Positions 17,223-25,522 of a stretch of DNA of 32,626 bases are shown piece after piece; within the stretch, counting starts at the first letter, position 1, and each line of letters begins with the position of its first letter. The stretch comes from Actinomycetota bacterium (GTDB lineage: Bacteria; Actinomycetota; Acidimicrobiia; Acidimicrobiales; Acidimicrobilacustridaceae). Made by a program: the position numbers and the translations under genes. The DNA is taken from positions 1 through 32,626 of the forward strand of contig SYBH01000019.1 in NCBI GenBank assembly GCA_005787345.1. The letters run 5' to 3'. A model generated the notes under the pieces. That model did no database searches. It saw only the letters and a list, made by a program, of their open reading frames with translations, and was not told the origin of the DNA.

Positions 17223-17363
17223 ATGACCGCACAACAGCAACCGAAAGACGAACCCACTCCATTCTCATTCGATTCAGAGTGCGAAAACGCAAAAATTCGC
17301 AGACTCGGTTTGACCCCGGGCTCATCGATAGAAGTTTGGGGCGTCCGCGCGCCGCAGTCCTGA
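17223..17363 (+). CDS. Possible 46-aa ORF with a FeoA-like half motif
   Basis: A short frame in the gap between the RCK pair and zwf. Residues 23-43 (AKIRRLGLTPGSS followed by IEVWGVRAP) look like the RLxxLGLxPGxxVxVxxxAP stretch of FeoA-type SH3-like domains, but the frame stops before the following GDP and second half. There is no Shine-Dalgarno. It could be a remnant, a tiny real protein or chance; I favour caution. Confidence 0.2.
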   Translation: MTAQQQPKDEPTPFSFDSECENAKIRRLGLTPGSSIEVWGVRAPQS

Positions 17364-17403
17364 GTAGTTTGAGCAGCGACCACGGCTTCTCGAGGGAGAC
17401 CCC

Positions 17404-18822
17404 ATGCCGCTGAAGTCCCCAACCGACGCTCCTCGATCTGATCTGCTCGTGATGTTCGGCGCCTCAGGCGATCTGGCTAAAAAGAAGCTCTTCCCGGCGA
17501 TCTATCGCCTCGAATGCCGAGGCCACCTCGACATTCCCGTGATCGGCGTCGCCCGGGAAAAGTGGACTGACGACGATCTTCGGAGCCACTGCCGAGAGTC
17601 CATCGCTGATTGCGGCGAGGACTGGGATCAGGCCGCGTTCGACCGCCTTGCCTCGAAGATGAGTTACGTCAGTGGCGACTACGCCGACTCAGCCACCTTC
17701 ACCGAACTCGCCCAGAAGGCCGGGGGTGCATCGCATCCGATTTTCCACTTGGCCATTCCACCCTCGCTGTTCGCCACCGTTGCTAACGGAATCGCCCATG
17801 CGGGAATGGCCACGGGTGCTCGACTCATCATCGAAAAGCCCTTTGGTCGGGATTACGACTCTGCCGTTGCTCTCAACGCAACACTTCATGAGCACTTCTC
17901 CGAGTCCGCCATTTTCCGCATCGACCATTTTGTCGGAAAAGAGGCGTTACGCAGTTTGTTGGTGACTCGATTCGCGAACGCAATTGTTGAACCGCTGTGG
18001 AATCGCAATGTGGTGTCGTCTGTGAAGATCACAATGGCAGAATCGTTCGGAGTTGAAGATCGCGGTTCGTTCTACGACTCGGTTGGAGCAATGCGCGACG
18101 TCATGCAGAACCATCTTCTTCAGATGGTTGCTTTGCTTGCCATGGAACAACCCGTCAACGAACATTCCAAAGCATTGCGCGACGAGAAGGGCAAAGTCCT
18201 TGAAGCCTGCCGCGTTGTCGAGCCGAAACATTTCGTGCGCGGCCAGTACAACGGGTACCTCGATGTGGCGGGCGTAAAGCCCAATTCTGATACCGAGACC
18301 TACGCGGCATTCCGTCTCGATATCGATTCTCCACGCTGGAGTGGCGTTCCATTCTTCTTGCGCGCCGGCAAGGCACTCGCCGAAACCGTCACCGAAATGA
18401 CAATTGAATTCAAGAGTCCGCCGCGACCACTCTGGATCGATCATCACGATCACGTTCCCAACAATTCAATTCGCATCGAAGCAAAACCGGAAAACTTTGC
18501 AGCCATAACCTGGCTGCATAAAGAGCCGGGCGAAACGATGATGCCGGAAGCAATCACTCTTGCTCCGCCCCCCGACCAGCGTCGCGACACCGGCCCCGAG
18601 CCCTACGAACTTCTCATCGAAGAAGCCATGAAGGGCGACCCAACGTTGTTCGCTCGTGAAGACTCAGTACTCGAGTCCTGGCGTATTGTTGAACAAATCC
18701 TCACCGACTACCCACCTGTTGAACGTTACGAACAGGGATCGTGGGGGCCAAGCGGTGCTTCCTCGCTCATGCGAAGTCACGGTGGATGGCCAAGCGAACC
18801 TCCGATTTCTCTCAACTCGTGA
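17404..18822 (+). CDS. zwf: Glucose-6-phosphate 1-dehydrogenase
   Basis: A 472-aa enzyme that oxidises glucose 6-phosphate to 6-phosphogluconolactone with NAD(P)+, the entry to the oxidative pentose-phosphate and Entner-Doudoroff routes. The nucleotide-binding motif is GASGDLAKKKLFPA, the substrate-site signature is RIDHFVGKE (172-180, Phe-Val where most have Tyr-Leu), and the catalytic His lies in MQNHLLQ. Length is normal. GAGGGAGA stands just before the ATG. The TGA stop overlaps the GTG start of the following histidine phosphatase gene (GTGA), so the two are coupled. Confidence 0.96.
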   Translation: MPLKSPTDAPRSDLLVMFGASGDLAKKKLFPAIYRLECRGHLDIPVIGVAREKWTDDDLRSHCRESIADCGEDWDQAAFDRLASKMSYVSGDYADSATFTELAQKAGGASHPIFHLAIPPSLFATVANGIAHAGMATGARLIIEKPFGRDYDSAVALNATLHEHFSESAIFRIDHFVGKEALRSLLVTRFANAIVEPLWNRNVVSSVKITMAESFGVEDRGSFYDSVGAMRDVMQNHLLQMVALLAMEQPVNEHSKALRDEKGKVLEACRVVEPKHFVRGQYNGYLDVAGVKPNSDTETYAAFRLDIDSPRWSGVPFFLRAGKALAETVTEMTIEFKSPPRPLWIDHHDHVPNNSIRIEAKPENFAAITWLHKEPGETMMPEAITLAPPPDQRRDTGPEPYELLIEEAMKGDPTLFAREDSVLESWRIVEQILTDYPPVERYEQGSWGPSGASSLMRSHGGWPSEPPISLNS

Positions 18823-19400
18823 GCGTGTCTGCGACTCATCCACTGCTGTATGTCGTTCGCCATGGGGCGACCGAATGGAGCAGAAGTGGTCAGCACACAG
18901 GACGAACCGACATCCCACTCCTCGCCGAAGGAGAGGAGCAAGCGCGAGCAACAGGCTTGCTCTTGGCGAACATCGACTTCTCGCTTGTTTTGTGTAGCCC
19001 CCTGCAACGCGCACAACGAACCTGCGAACTTGCCGGCCTTCTTGATCGAGCAGTAATTGATACTGACCTTCAAGAATGGGACTACGGCGATTATGAAGGC
19101 GTAACCACTGCGACAATTCGCGAAACGGTTCCCGGTTGGACGGTCTGGAGTGGCATCTGCCCCAACGGAGAAACCATTGAGCAGGTCTCGACACGCGCCG
19201 ACCGGGTCATCGAACGAGTTCGCAACGAATCTGGCAATGTCATCGTGTTCTCCCATGGACATTTCCTTCGTGTACTGACTGCTCGTTGGTGTGAACTCGA
19301 CCCGGTCGAGGGCCAACGTTTCATCCTCGATCCGGCCACTCTGAGCATTCTCGGTTGGGAACGAGAGACACCTTCCATTCGTCAGTGGAATAGTCGCTAG
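18819..19400 (+). CDS. Histidine phosphatase family protein, SHB17-like
   Basis: A 193-aa member of the histidine phosphatase (phosphoglycerate mutase-like) superfamily. Motifs: VVRHGATEW (catalytic H15), SGQHTGRTDIPL, LQEWDYGDYEG with the acid residue, CPNGET, and the second His in FSHGHFLRVL. The pattern SGQxTGxTDxPL with EWxYGDYEG and NGET is that of yeast SHB17, a sedoheptulose 1,7-bisphosphatase, rather than of phosphoglycerate mutase. The GTG at 18819 overlaps the zwf stop by 4 nt (GTGA); a second GTG two codons on is an alternative. Coupling to zwf supports a sugar-phosphate role in the pentose-phosphate pathway (inference). Confidence 0.88.
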   Translation: MSVSATHPLLYVVRHGATEWSRSGQHTGRTDIPLLAEGEEQARATGLLLANIDFSLVLCSPLQRAQRTCELAGLLDRAVIDTDLQEWDYGDYEGVTTATIRETVPGWTVWSGICPNGETIEQVSTRADRVIERVRNESGNVIVFSHGHFLRVLTARWCELDPVEGQRFILDPATLSILGWERETPSIRQWNSR

Positions 19401-19403
19401 TCC

Positions 19404-19421
19404 CGTCATCGCTTGGTGACG
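19404..19421 (+). terminator. Possible intrinsic terminator after the zwf operon
   Basis: CGTCATC (19404-19410) pairs with GGTGACG (19415-19421) through 7 bp including one G-U, with a GCTT loop, 4 bp after the phosphatase stop codon. There is no T-run, so support is moderate. Confidence 0.45.
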
Positions 19422-19492
19422 ACAACCTGCAATCAGTCCGACATCGGCCAACAAACTGCGCCTAGCGTTACCCCACTGATCGAAGGGGAACC

Positions 19493-20953
19493 ATGGGCGA
19501 CGATGTGACCACACCAACCTCAACCGCGACGAATAAGAAGCCGAAGATGGGCATCTGGCTGTTGCTGGTTGGCGCCGTCATCATGCTTTCGGGTCTGTTG
19601 TTTGGCTATGACCAAGGCGTCATCGCAGGCGCTCTCGGAGGAATCCAGAAGTCGTTCGGCGCAAGCACAACGATGATTCAGATCATCACGTCGTGGGTCA
19701 CCCTCGGCGCCTTAGTCGGAGCACTTGTCGCCGGCGTGCTCGCCGACAAAGTTGGCCGGCGCGTCACCATTCTGCTCGCCGCCGCTCTCTTCACAGTTGG
19801 GGCGCTCTTCGAAGCGCTCGCCCCCAACACGACCGTTCTCATCATCGGACGACTCATCGTGGGCTTCGGTGTTGGTGTTGCTTCTGTTGCTGCACCCCTT
19901 TATGCGGCCGAACAGGCTCCCACTCGGCTTCGTGGTCGATTCGTTTCCACCTATCAGCTCGCCATCACTATCGGCATCTTCATCGCCTATCTGGTTGATC
20001 AAGCGCTCATCAACAACGACATGTGGCGCGTCATGCTCGGCGTTTCTGCTGTTCCTGCGGTTCTCCTGTTCATTGTCATGTTCCCGATGCCCGATTCACC
20101 TCGCTGGTTTGTGAAGGTCGGTCGACGCGACGATGCAATCAAGGCCCTCAGCAAAGTTCGTCCCGACGTCGATGCCGCAGCAGAGGTCGCAGAAATCGAA
20201 AAAGCTGCGCAGGAAGACGACGCTGACAAAGCAACTTGGGCCGAGGTCTTCTCCAAGAAGCTTCGCAAGCCACTCATGATCGGTGTTGGCCTCGCTGTCT
20301 TCCAGCAAATCACGGGCATCAACGCCATCATCTATTACGCCAACAAGATTTTTGCACAGGCAGGTTTCTCGACACCCGAGGATCAGGCAGCAGCAACAAC
20401 CTGGGCCATTGGTGCTGTAAACGTTTTGGCCACGCTGATTGCCGTTGTCTACGTCGATAGGTTTGGCCGACGCCCTCTTCTTTTGGCCGGCCTCGTCGGA
20501 ATGGCGTCTGCACTTTTGACAGTCGGCGTTTCGTTCCACTTCATGGCGAACGCCGATACAAGCGGTGCCGGAACCGGCGGACCCACGACCGCAGGCATCA
20601 TCACGCTCGTCGCCCTCGTTGTCTTCATCGCCTCATTCGCGTTCTCACTCGGTCCTGTCGTCTGGACCGTGATCAACGAGATCTTCCCCAACCGTGTCCG
20701 CGGCCGCGCAGTTGCCCTAGCGACAGCTGTTAACTGGGGTTCGGCCTGGCTCGTGAGCCAGTTCTTCCTCACCCTGATTGAAACGATCGGCAACTCGGCA
20801 ACCTTCTATTTGTTCGGTTTCTTCGCCGTCGTGGCCTATGTCTGGATCTGGAAAACCGTTCCCGAAACCAAGGGGCGGTCGCTCGAAGAGATCCAGCAGA
20901 TCTGGGAAGATGACGATCCGGTGCAGGCCCAGCGAGACGCTGGCACGCTGTAG
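19493..20953 (+). CDS. Sugar porter (MFS) transporter
   Basis: A 486-aa inner-membrane sugar:proton symporter of the MFS sugar-porter family with 12 predicted TM helices. Signature motifs in order: GYDQGVIAGAL in TM1; DKVGRR after TM2; GRLIVGFGVGVASVAAPLYA and PTRLRGR around TM4-5; PDSPRWF before the central loop; FQQITGINAIIYYA in TM7; DRFGRRPLLL; and the C-terminal PETKGRSLEEI. The QQITGIN block is usual for glucose, xylose, arabinose or galactose transporters. The substrate is not determinable, but position just after zwf suggests feeding sugars to the pentose-phosphate route. GAAGGGGAACC precedes the ATG. Confidence 0.95.
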   Translation: MGDDVTTPTSTATNKKPKMGIWLLLVGAVIMLSGLLFGYDQGVIAGALGGIQKSFGASTTMIQIITSWVTLGALVGALVAGVLADKVGRRVTILLAAALFTVGALFEALAPNTTVLIIGRLIVGFGVGVASVAAPLYAAEQAPTRLRGRFVSTYQLAITIGIFIAYLVDQALINNDMWRVMLGVSAVPAVLLFIVMFPMPDSPRWFVKVGRRDDAIKALSKVRPDVDAAAEVAEIEKAAQEDDADKATWAEVFSKKLRKPLMIGVGLAVFQQITGINAIIYYANKIFAQAGFSTPEDQAAATTWAIGAVNVLATLIAVVYVDRFGRRPLLLAGLVGMASALLTVGVSFHFMANADTSGAGTGGPTTAGIITLVALVVFIASFAFSLGPVVWTVINEIFPNRVRGRAVALATAVNWGSAWLVSQFFLTLIETIGNSATFYLFGFFAVVAYVWIWKTVPETKGRSLEEIQQIWEDDDPVQAQRDAGTL

Positions 20954-20956
20954 CCG

Positions 20957-20974
20957 TCCGGTCGCTCGACCGGG
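20957..20974 (+). terminator. Hairpin between sugar porter and thiolase genes
   Basis: CCGGTC (20958-20963) and GACCGG (20968-20973) with a GCTC loop, extended by one T-G pair, 4 bp after the transporter stop codon. It may terminate or attenuate read-through into the thiolase gene. No T-run follows. Confidence 0.45.
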
Positions 20975-20998
20975 ACACCACGAAACCGGGAGACCACC

Positions 20999-22189
20999 GT
21001 GCCTGATGCAGTCATCGTCGATGTTGTTCGTACCCCTGGCGGCAAACGAAACGGTTCCCTTTCGGGTTGGCATCCAGCCGACCTCGCCGGTGAAGTGCTG
21101 TCGACACTTGTCGAACGAAATGATCTCGATCCCGCTCTTATCGAAGACGTGCTCATGGGTTGCGTCTCACAGGTTGGCGCTCAGTCGCTAAACATCGGCC
21201 GTAACGCAGCGCTCGCAGCCGGCTTCCCTGAAACCGTTCCCGCGACAACCATCGATCGCCAATGCGGTTCCTCTCAACAAGCTGCAGCATTCGCCGCACA
21301 AGGCGTCATGGCCGGCGTGCACGACATTGTCATTGCCGCCGGCGTTGAGGTCATGAGTTTGGTGCCCATGGGCGCGTCATTTGGTCAAGGCGTCGGTTTC
21401 CCGTTCGGCCCACGAGTTGACGCCCGTTACAAAGACGCAGGTGGCCTTATTCCGCAAGGTTTGTCTGCTGAATTGATCGCTGAACAATGGAACCTTTCGC
21501 GTGAGGAACTCGATGCTTTCTCCGCAGAATCACAACAGCGCGCGGCACGCGCGCGTGACGAGGGGCGCTTCGACCACGAGATTCATCCCGTTCAAGTTCG
21601 TCGACGAGACAAAGACTCAGGCGAGATCATCCCCACCGACGGAATGTTGCGAACCGACGAGGGCATCCGCGACACAACAACCGTTGAGTCGCTTGCTGGA
21701 CTCAAGCCTGCGTTCACTCCCGACGGTGTGATCACTGCGGGCAACTCATCGCAGATCACCGACGGCGCATCGGCAGCACTCATCATGAGCGAAGCCGCCG
21801 CATCAAAATTTGGGCTCACACCGCGTGCACGTTTTCATTCGTTCTCACTTGCTGGTGTCGATCCCCGCATCATGCTCACCGGTCCCATTCCGGCCACACA
21901 GAAGATTCTCGAGAAGTCCGGACTCTCGCTTGACGACATCGACCTCATCGAAATCAACGAAGCGTTCGCACCAGTTGTTCTTGCATGGCAGCGCGAACTC
22001 GGTGCCGATATGAGCAAGGTCAACGTCAACGGAGGGGCGATTGCCCTCGGCCATCCGCTCGGGGCTTCCGGCACACGCCTTCTCGGCACGTTGCTCTGCG
22101 AACTTGAACGCACCGGTGGGCGCTATGGATTGCAGACCATGTGCGAAGGCGGGGGCCTCGCGAACGCCACCATCATCGAACGCCTCTAA
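20999..22189 (+). CDS. Acetyl-CoA acyltransferase (thiolase)
   Basis: A 396-aa thiolase that cleaves or forms 3-ketoacyl-CoA. The acyl-accepting Cys is C89 in DRQCGSSQ; the catalytic His is H352 in ALGHPLGASG and the second Cys is C382 in TMCEGGG. Length is standard. The GTG start at 20999 has GGGAGA upstream. The MGCVSQVGAQSLNIGR region is of the kind found in actinobacterial FadA-type thiolases. Nearby SDR, amidohydrolase and lipid genes fit fatty-acid or sterol side-chain catabolism, but no other beta-oxidation gene is adjacent. Its TAA stop forms part of the likely -10 of the next gene. Confidence 0.94.
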   Translation: MPDAVIVDVVRTPGGKRNGSLSGWHPADLAGEVLSTLVERNDLDPALIEDVLMGCVSQVGAQSLNIGRNAALAAGFPETVPATTIDRQCGSSQQAAAFAAQGVMAGVHDIVIAAGVEVMSLVPMGASFGQGVGFPFGPRVDARYKDAGGLIPQGLSAELIAEQWNLSREELDAFSAESQQRAARARDEGRFDHEIHPVQVRRRDKDSGEIIPTDGMLRTDEGIRDTTTVESLAGLKPAFTPDGVITAGNSSQITDGASAALIMSEAAASKFGLTPRARFHSFSLAGVDPRIMLTGPIPATQKILEKSGLSLDDIDLIEINEAFAPVVLAWQRELGADMSKVNVNGGAIALGHPLGASGTRLLGTLLCELERTGGRYGLQTMCEGGGLANATIIERL

Positions 22190-22198
22190 CCTCTCACT

Positions 22199-22561
22199 AT
22201 GACCAGCGAGGATCAGCCCGAACGCTCTGGCGGTTGGCGTCCCAAACACCCAGTCATTGACGGCCTCATCATCATTGGCCTCGTCGCGTGCCTCATCGCT
22301 GGTTACGAGCCCATCAAGGTCATCGTCGCTGCCGGCGCCGCCTGGCTCATCCTCCGCATCGGAGTCCTGATGTTGGGCGGAATGGCTCGTCCGATCCCCG
22401 AACCGCCCCCTGTGGGTGAACTGCGGAAAGTGAAGATCACCTACCGCTGTGAGATCTGCGGAACCGAAGTTCGAATGACGGTCGCACCCGACCAGGATCC
22501 TGAAGCCCCAAGGCATTGTCAGGATGACATGATCATGATGACACCCATTGACGACCTCTAA
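22199..22561 (+). CDS. Small membrane protein with Cys-pair tail, function unknown
   Basis: A 120-aa protein. Residues about 20-65 form one or two hydrophobic segments (GLIIIGLVACLIAGY, and a second around VIVAAGAAWLILRIG). The C-terminal part, about 75-120, holds YRCEICGTEVRM and RHCQDDM, that is CxxC plus a His-Cys pair, suggesting a small zinc ribbon. I do not recognise a named family; similar small proteins seem to occur in actinobacteria. The start has no Shine-Dalgarno, but TAACCT (22187-22192) stands 6 nt before the ATG, so the message may be leaderless. It follows the thiolase gene by 9 bp. Confidence 0.75.
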   Translation: MTSEDQPERSGGWRPKHPVIDGLIIIGLVACLIAGYEPIKVIVAAGAAWLILRIGVLMLGGMARPIPEPPPVGELRKVKITYRCEICGTEVRMTVAPDQDPEAPRHCQDDMIMMTPIDDL

Positions 22562-22565
22562 TTTG

Positions 22566-22586
22566 TTCTCCACAGATTGTGGAAAA
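22566..22586. promoter_or_regulatory. Paired DnaA-box-like sites / hairpin between convergent genes
   Basis: TTCTCCACA (22566-22574) and TGTGGAAAA (22578-22586) are inverted copies of a DnaA-box-like 9-mer, each one mismatch from TTATCCACA, three bases apart. The same palindrome could act as a weak terminator for the convergent genes around it. In Mycobacterium the crgA region lies close to oriC, which makes the DnaA reading possible. Confidence 0.4.
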
Positions 22587-22653
22587 CACTGGGAGTCGTT
22601 ACCGGCTGTTCACCCGAGGTTTGGGCTCGTGATCAGGGCTTTTGTGCAGAGCG

Positions 22654-22977
22654 TTATCGATACTGAGTGGCGGTAATGATGCCGGCGAGGATGAAGCCAA
22701 GACCGCCCAGAAGCCACCAATTGCTCGCCGCTCCGGGCAAGAACAGATCTACATAGTGCAAGAAAATGACCACAAGGCCGATGATGCAGAGACCGATCAT
22801 CACGATGGGCAGCCACGCCGGGCTTGGCGCATGAACGGTGCCGGCGCGAGGGGTGTAGCGGGTTGAGGCCGCAGGGCCTTCGTGCGTGGTGTCTGTCGAC
22901 TTTTTGGTCGGTCCACCCTTTGGGGTGACGCGGCCGCCGGTTCGACGTGAGGGTGCGGGACGCTTGTCGGTAGCCAT
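22654..22977 (-). CDS. crgA: Cell division protein CrgA
   Basis: A 107-aa small membrane protein of the actinobacterial CrgA family, which helps assemble FtsZ, PBPs and other septal proteins. The N-terminal about 55 residues are basic and disordered (RTGGRVTPKGG, RYTPR). Two TM helices follow: one beginning SPAWLPIVMIGL, and NWWLLGGLGFILAGIITAT, ending in TQYR close to the usual ATRWR. The ATG at 22977 is chosen over an upstream in-frame start because TACGCT (22992-22987) is 9 nt upstream and the CrgA N-terminus begins there. It is divergent from trpG/pabA, as in Mycobacterium. Confidence 0.92.
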   Translation of the reverse strand: MATDKRPAPSRRTGGRVTPKGGPTKKSTDTTHEGPAASTRYTPRAGTVHAPSPAWLPIVMIGLCIIGLVVIFLHYVDLFLPGAASNWWLLGGLGFILAGIITATQYR

Positions 22978-23050
22978 AGTGAGGCGAGCGTAGCGGCGAA
23001 AGAGAAACTCGTCAGGCGCGACCGGTCCCGGCCGATAGGGTCCTCCGGCG

Positions 23051-23632
23051 ATGGCCGCCCGCATCCTTGTCCTCGATAATTACGACTCGTTCGTCTTCAA
23101 CCTTGTCCAGTACTTGGGCGAATTAGGAGCCGACCCCCTCGTGCATCGCAGTGACGCGCTCAGCATCGAACAGATCGAAGAGCTCGCCCCCGACGGCGTA
23201 CTCATCAGCCCCGGCCCTGGCCGACCAGAAGATGCTGGCCTTTCCAACGAGGTCATCACGAACTTCGCTGGTCGCGTGCCGGTGTTTGGTGTGTGCCTCG
23301 GCCATCAGTGCATTGGTCAGATCTATGGCGGCGACGTTGTGCGGGCACCGCAACTGATGCACGGAAAGACCTCGCTCATTTCCCATGAGGGTAAGGGCGT
23401 ATTCGCTGGTCTTCCTGATCCGTTCGAAGCCACGCGCTATCACTCACTGGTTGTGCAACGCGACAGTGTTCCCGAGTGTCTCGAAATCACCGCGCAAACT
23501 CAAGACGGTTTAGTGATGGGCCTTCGCCATCGTGAATTCGATGTTGAAGGTGTGCAGTTCCACCCGGAATCGATTCTCACCGCGGGTGGTCACCAACTCG
23601 TAGGCAACTTCCTCGAACGCTGCGGCCACTAA
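23051..23632 (+). CDS. Glutamine amidotransferase, anthranilate / aminodeoxychorismate synthase component II
   Basis: A 193-aa class I glutamine amidotransferase that supplies ammonia from glutamine to a TrpE or PabB partner. It opens with ILVLDNYDSFVFNLVQYLG; the oxyanion motif is SPGPGRPEDAG; nucleophile C82 lies in GVCLGHQ and the His-Glu pair H171 and E173 in VQFHPES. The gene between crgA and pknB in Mycobacterium is named trpG, though a pabA role is equally likely. It probably serves both tryptophan and folate. No Shine-Dalgarno; TAGGGT (23036-23041) stands 9 nt before the ATG. Confidence 0.93.
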   Translation: MAARILVLDNYDSFVFNLVQYLGELGADPLVHRSDALSIEQIEELAPDGVLISPGPGRPEDAGLSNEVITNFAGRVPVFGVCLGHQCIGQIYGGDVVRAPQLMHGKTSLISHEGKGVFAGLPDPFEATRYHSLVVQRDSVPECLEITAQTQDGLVMGLRHREFDVEGVQFHPESILTAGGHQLVGNFLERCGH

Positions 23633-23653
23633 GCCACACGTCTACCTAACCGG

Positions 23654-23671
23654 CGCGGCCCGAAGGCCGCG
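23654..23671. terminator. Bidirectional terminator hairpin between trpG/pabA and pknB
   Basis: A perfect 7-bp stem, CGCGGCC (23654-23660) with GGCCGCG (23665-23671), capped by a CGAA tetraloop. It sits between the stop codons of two convergent genes and could end both transcripts. No T-run is present. Confidence 0.65.
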
Positions 23672-23677
23672 ACCGAG

Positions 23678-25459
23678 TTAAGCCGTTGTCGGAGGCGTCG
23701 TTGGTGGCGTCGTCGTGGTTGTTGTTGCCGGCGGACCAGACGATACGAGAATCTCAACAGAGGAACCCTTCGCCGCCTTTGTTCCGGCGGTTGGGTTTGT
23801 GCTGATGACATTGCCGGCCGGAACCGTTGCACTGGTCTGCGTCTTCGTTGTTACCGTGAATCCGGCCTGACCAAGTTGGTTCGATGCGCTTGCCGCATTC
23901 AGGCCTACCACGTTCGGGATAGAGACATCGCCGGCGCCTGTCGACACGGTGATGGTCACCACCGAGTTCTTGGTTGCCTTTGCGTTCGCACTCGGCGACT
24001 GAGAAATAACGGTTCCCTTGGCCACAGTGTCGCTTGCAGCTTCCTTCACTTCAGGAATGAAGTTGTTCGTCTTCAACAACGACTCGGCTGCGGCCTGCGT
24101 ACGACCAACGACATCGGGAACGGTTGCATCGCCGATACCTGTGCTCACAGTGATCTCTACCGTTGAGCCCTTGTCGGCATTGGTATTGCCCTTCGGTGTT
24201 TGTTCAAACACTTGATCTGCCGGGATCGTGTCGTTGGCGACGTTCTTCACCGACACTTTGAAACCAGCGGTTTGCAAAGCATTTGTTGCGTCGGTTTGCG
24301 ATTTAGTGGTGACGTCGGGAACGGCAACCTGCTCGGTTGACTTGCCCATGTTCGAGCCCACGAAGAAAAGGACGAGACCGATGAGTATGAGCGCACCAAT
24401 GGTGAGGCCGACATACAAACCTGTTCGGCTCTTTTCTGGTGGTGATGAGTAGTTGCCGCCGGTTGTGGGTGGACCACCATAACCAGCGCCACCGCCAGCA
24501 CCCGAAGCGGCAGGGACCATCGTGGTGGCATCGGCGCTGGCGGCACCAGCAAGATCAGCACCAATCACGACACCGGCCGCCGCGCCACCAACTACACCGG
24601 CAGCAAGAACGGGCTGACCTTCAAGGAACCGACGAAGATCGGAACGAAGATCTTCCGCCGATGCGTAACGCTGCGCGGGATCCTTGGCGAGCAACTTGAG
24701 ATCGATAGCTTCGAGCGCAGGCGGAACATTCGGGTTGATGCGGCTGGGCGCAACGGGCTGTTCCTGCACATGCTTGTACGCGACTGCAACCGGGGAGTCG
24801 CCTGCGAACGGCGGACGAGCGGCGAGCATTTCGTAAAGCACGCAACCGAGTGAATAGAGATCCGAACGCGGATCGACTGCGTGGCCCTGTGCTTGTTCGG
24901 GCGAGAAGTAGGTGGCCGTTCCCATGACCGAACCGGCCTGGGTGAGATTCACTGCTGCGTCGCCAGTAGTAGCGGCCTGCGCAATGCCGAAGTCGGCAAC
25001 CTTCACTTGTCCAGAAGGAGTGATGAGGATGTTGCCGGGCTTCACATCACGATGAACAACGCCATTGCGATGTGCAAAGCCAAGCGCCGCAGCAATGTCA
25101 GCGGTGATTTCGGCGGCACGATTGGGATGAAGCGGACCTTCGGTACGAATGATTTCAGAAAGCGGTCGACCCTCGACATATTCCATAACAATGAAATACG
25201 TGCCGTACTGCTGGCCCCAGTCGTACACCGCAACGATGTTCGGCTGATTGAGGTTGGCAGCAGCCTGCGCCTCGCGACGGAAACGTTCAACGAACGACGC
25301 ATCGCGTGCATGCTCAGTGAAAAGCACCTTCACCGCCACCGGGCGGTCAAGCAGAAGGTCGCGAGCGAGATACACGTCGGCCATCCCGCCCCGCGCCAGC
25401 TTCCGGTGCAATTCGTAGCGATCGTTGAAAACTGTGGGGCCCGCAGGTGTGTCACTCAT
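23678..25459 (-). CDS. pknB: PASTA-domain serine/threonine protein kinase PknB
   Basis: A 593-aa membrane kinase that senses cell-wall precursors or muropeptides and phosphorylates division and wall-synthesis proteins. Kinase domain about 14-278: glycine loop LARGGMADVY, K44, HRD 136-138 (D138), DFG 156-158 and MGTATYFSPEQ in the activation loop, almost residue-for-residue in register with M. tuberculosis PknB. A Gly/Ala-rich linker follows, then a TM helix at about 348-370 and three PASTA repeats, each ending in ITVSTG- or ILVSSG-like strands (M. tuberculosis has four). The tail is Thr/Pro-rich. The ATG at 25459 is chosen because TAGTCT (25473-25468) is 8 nt upstream. Last gene of the fhaA operon, possibly with its own promoter. 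Confidence 0.95.
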   Translation of the reverse strand: MSDTPAGPTVFNDRYELHRKLARGGMADVYLARDLLLDRPVAVKVLFTEHARDASFVERFRREAQAAANLNQPNIVAVYDWGQQYGTYFIVMEYVEGRPLSEIIRTEGPLHPNRAAEITADIAAALGFAHRNGVVHRDVKPGNILITPSGQVKVADFGIAQAATTGDAAVNLTQAGSVMGTATYFSPEQAQGHAVDPRSDLYSLGCVLYEMLAARPPFAGDSPVAVAYKHVQEQPVAPSRINPNVPPALEAIDLKLLAKDPAQRYASAEDLRSDLRRFLEGQPVLAAGVVGGAAAGVVIGADLAGAASADATTMVPAASGAGGGAGYGGPPTTGGNYSSPPEKSRTGLYVGLTIGALILIGLVLFFVGSNMGKSTEQVAVPDVTTKSQTDATNALQTAGFKVSVKNVANDTIPADQVFEQTPKGNTNADKGSTVEITVSTGIGDATVPDVVGRTQAAAESLLKTNNFIPEVKEAASDTVAKGTVISQSPSANAKATKNSVVTITVSTGAGDVSIPNVVGLNAASASNQLGQAGFTVTTKTQTSATVPAGNVISTNPTAGTKAAKGSSVEILVSSGPPATTTTTTPPTTPPTTA

Positions 25460-25522
25460 CGCCGCAAAGACTACGACTGATTCGCTCGGGCCATGTTGCA
25501 CCCGGGCGAACTTTCGGGGTAC

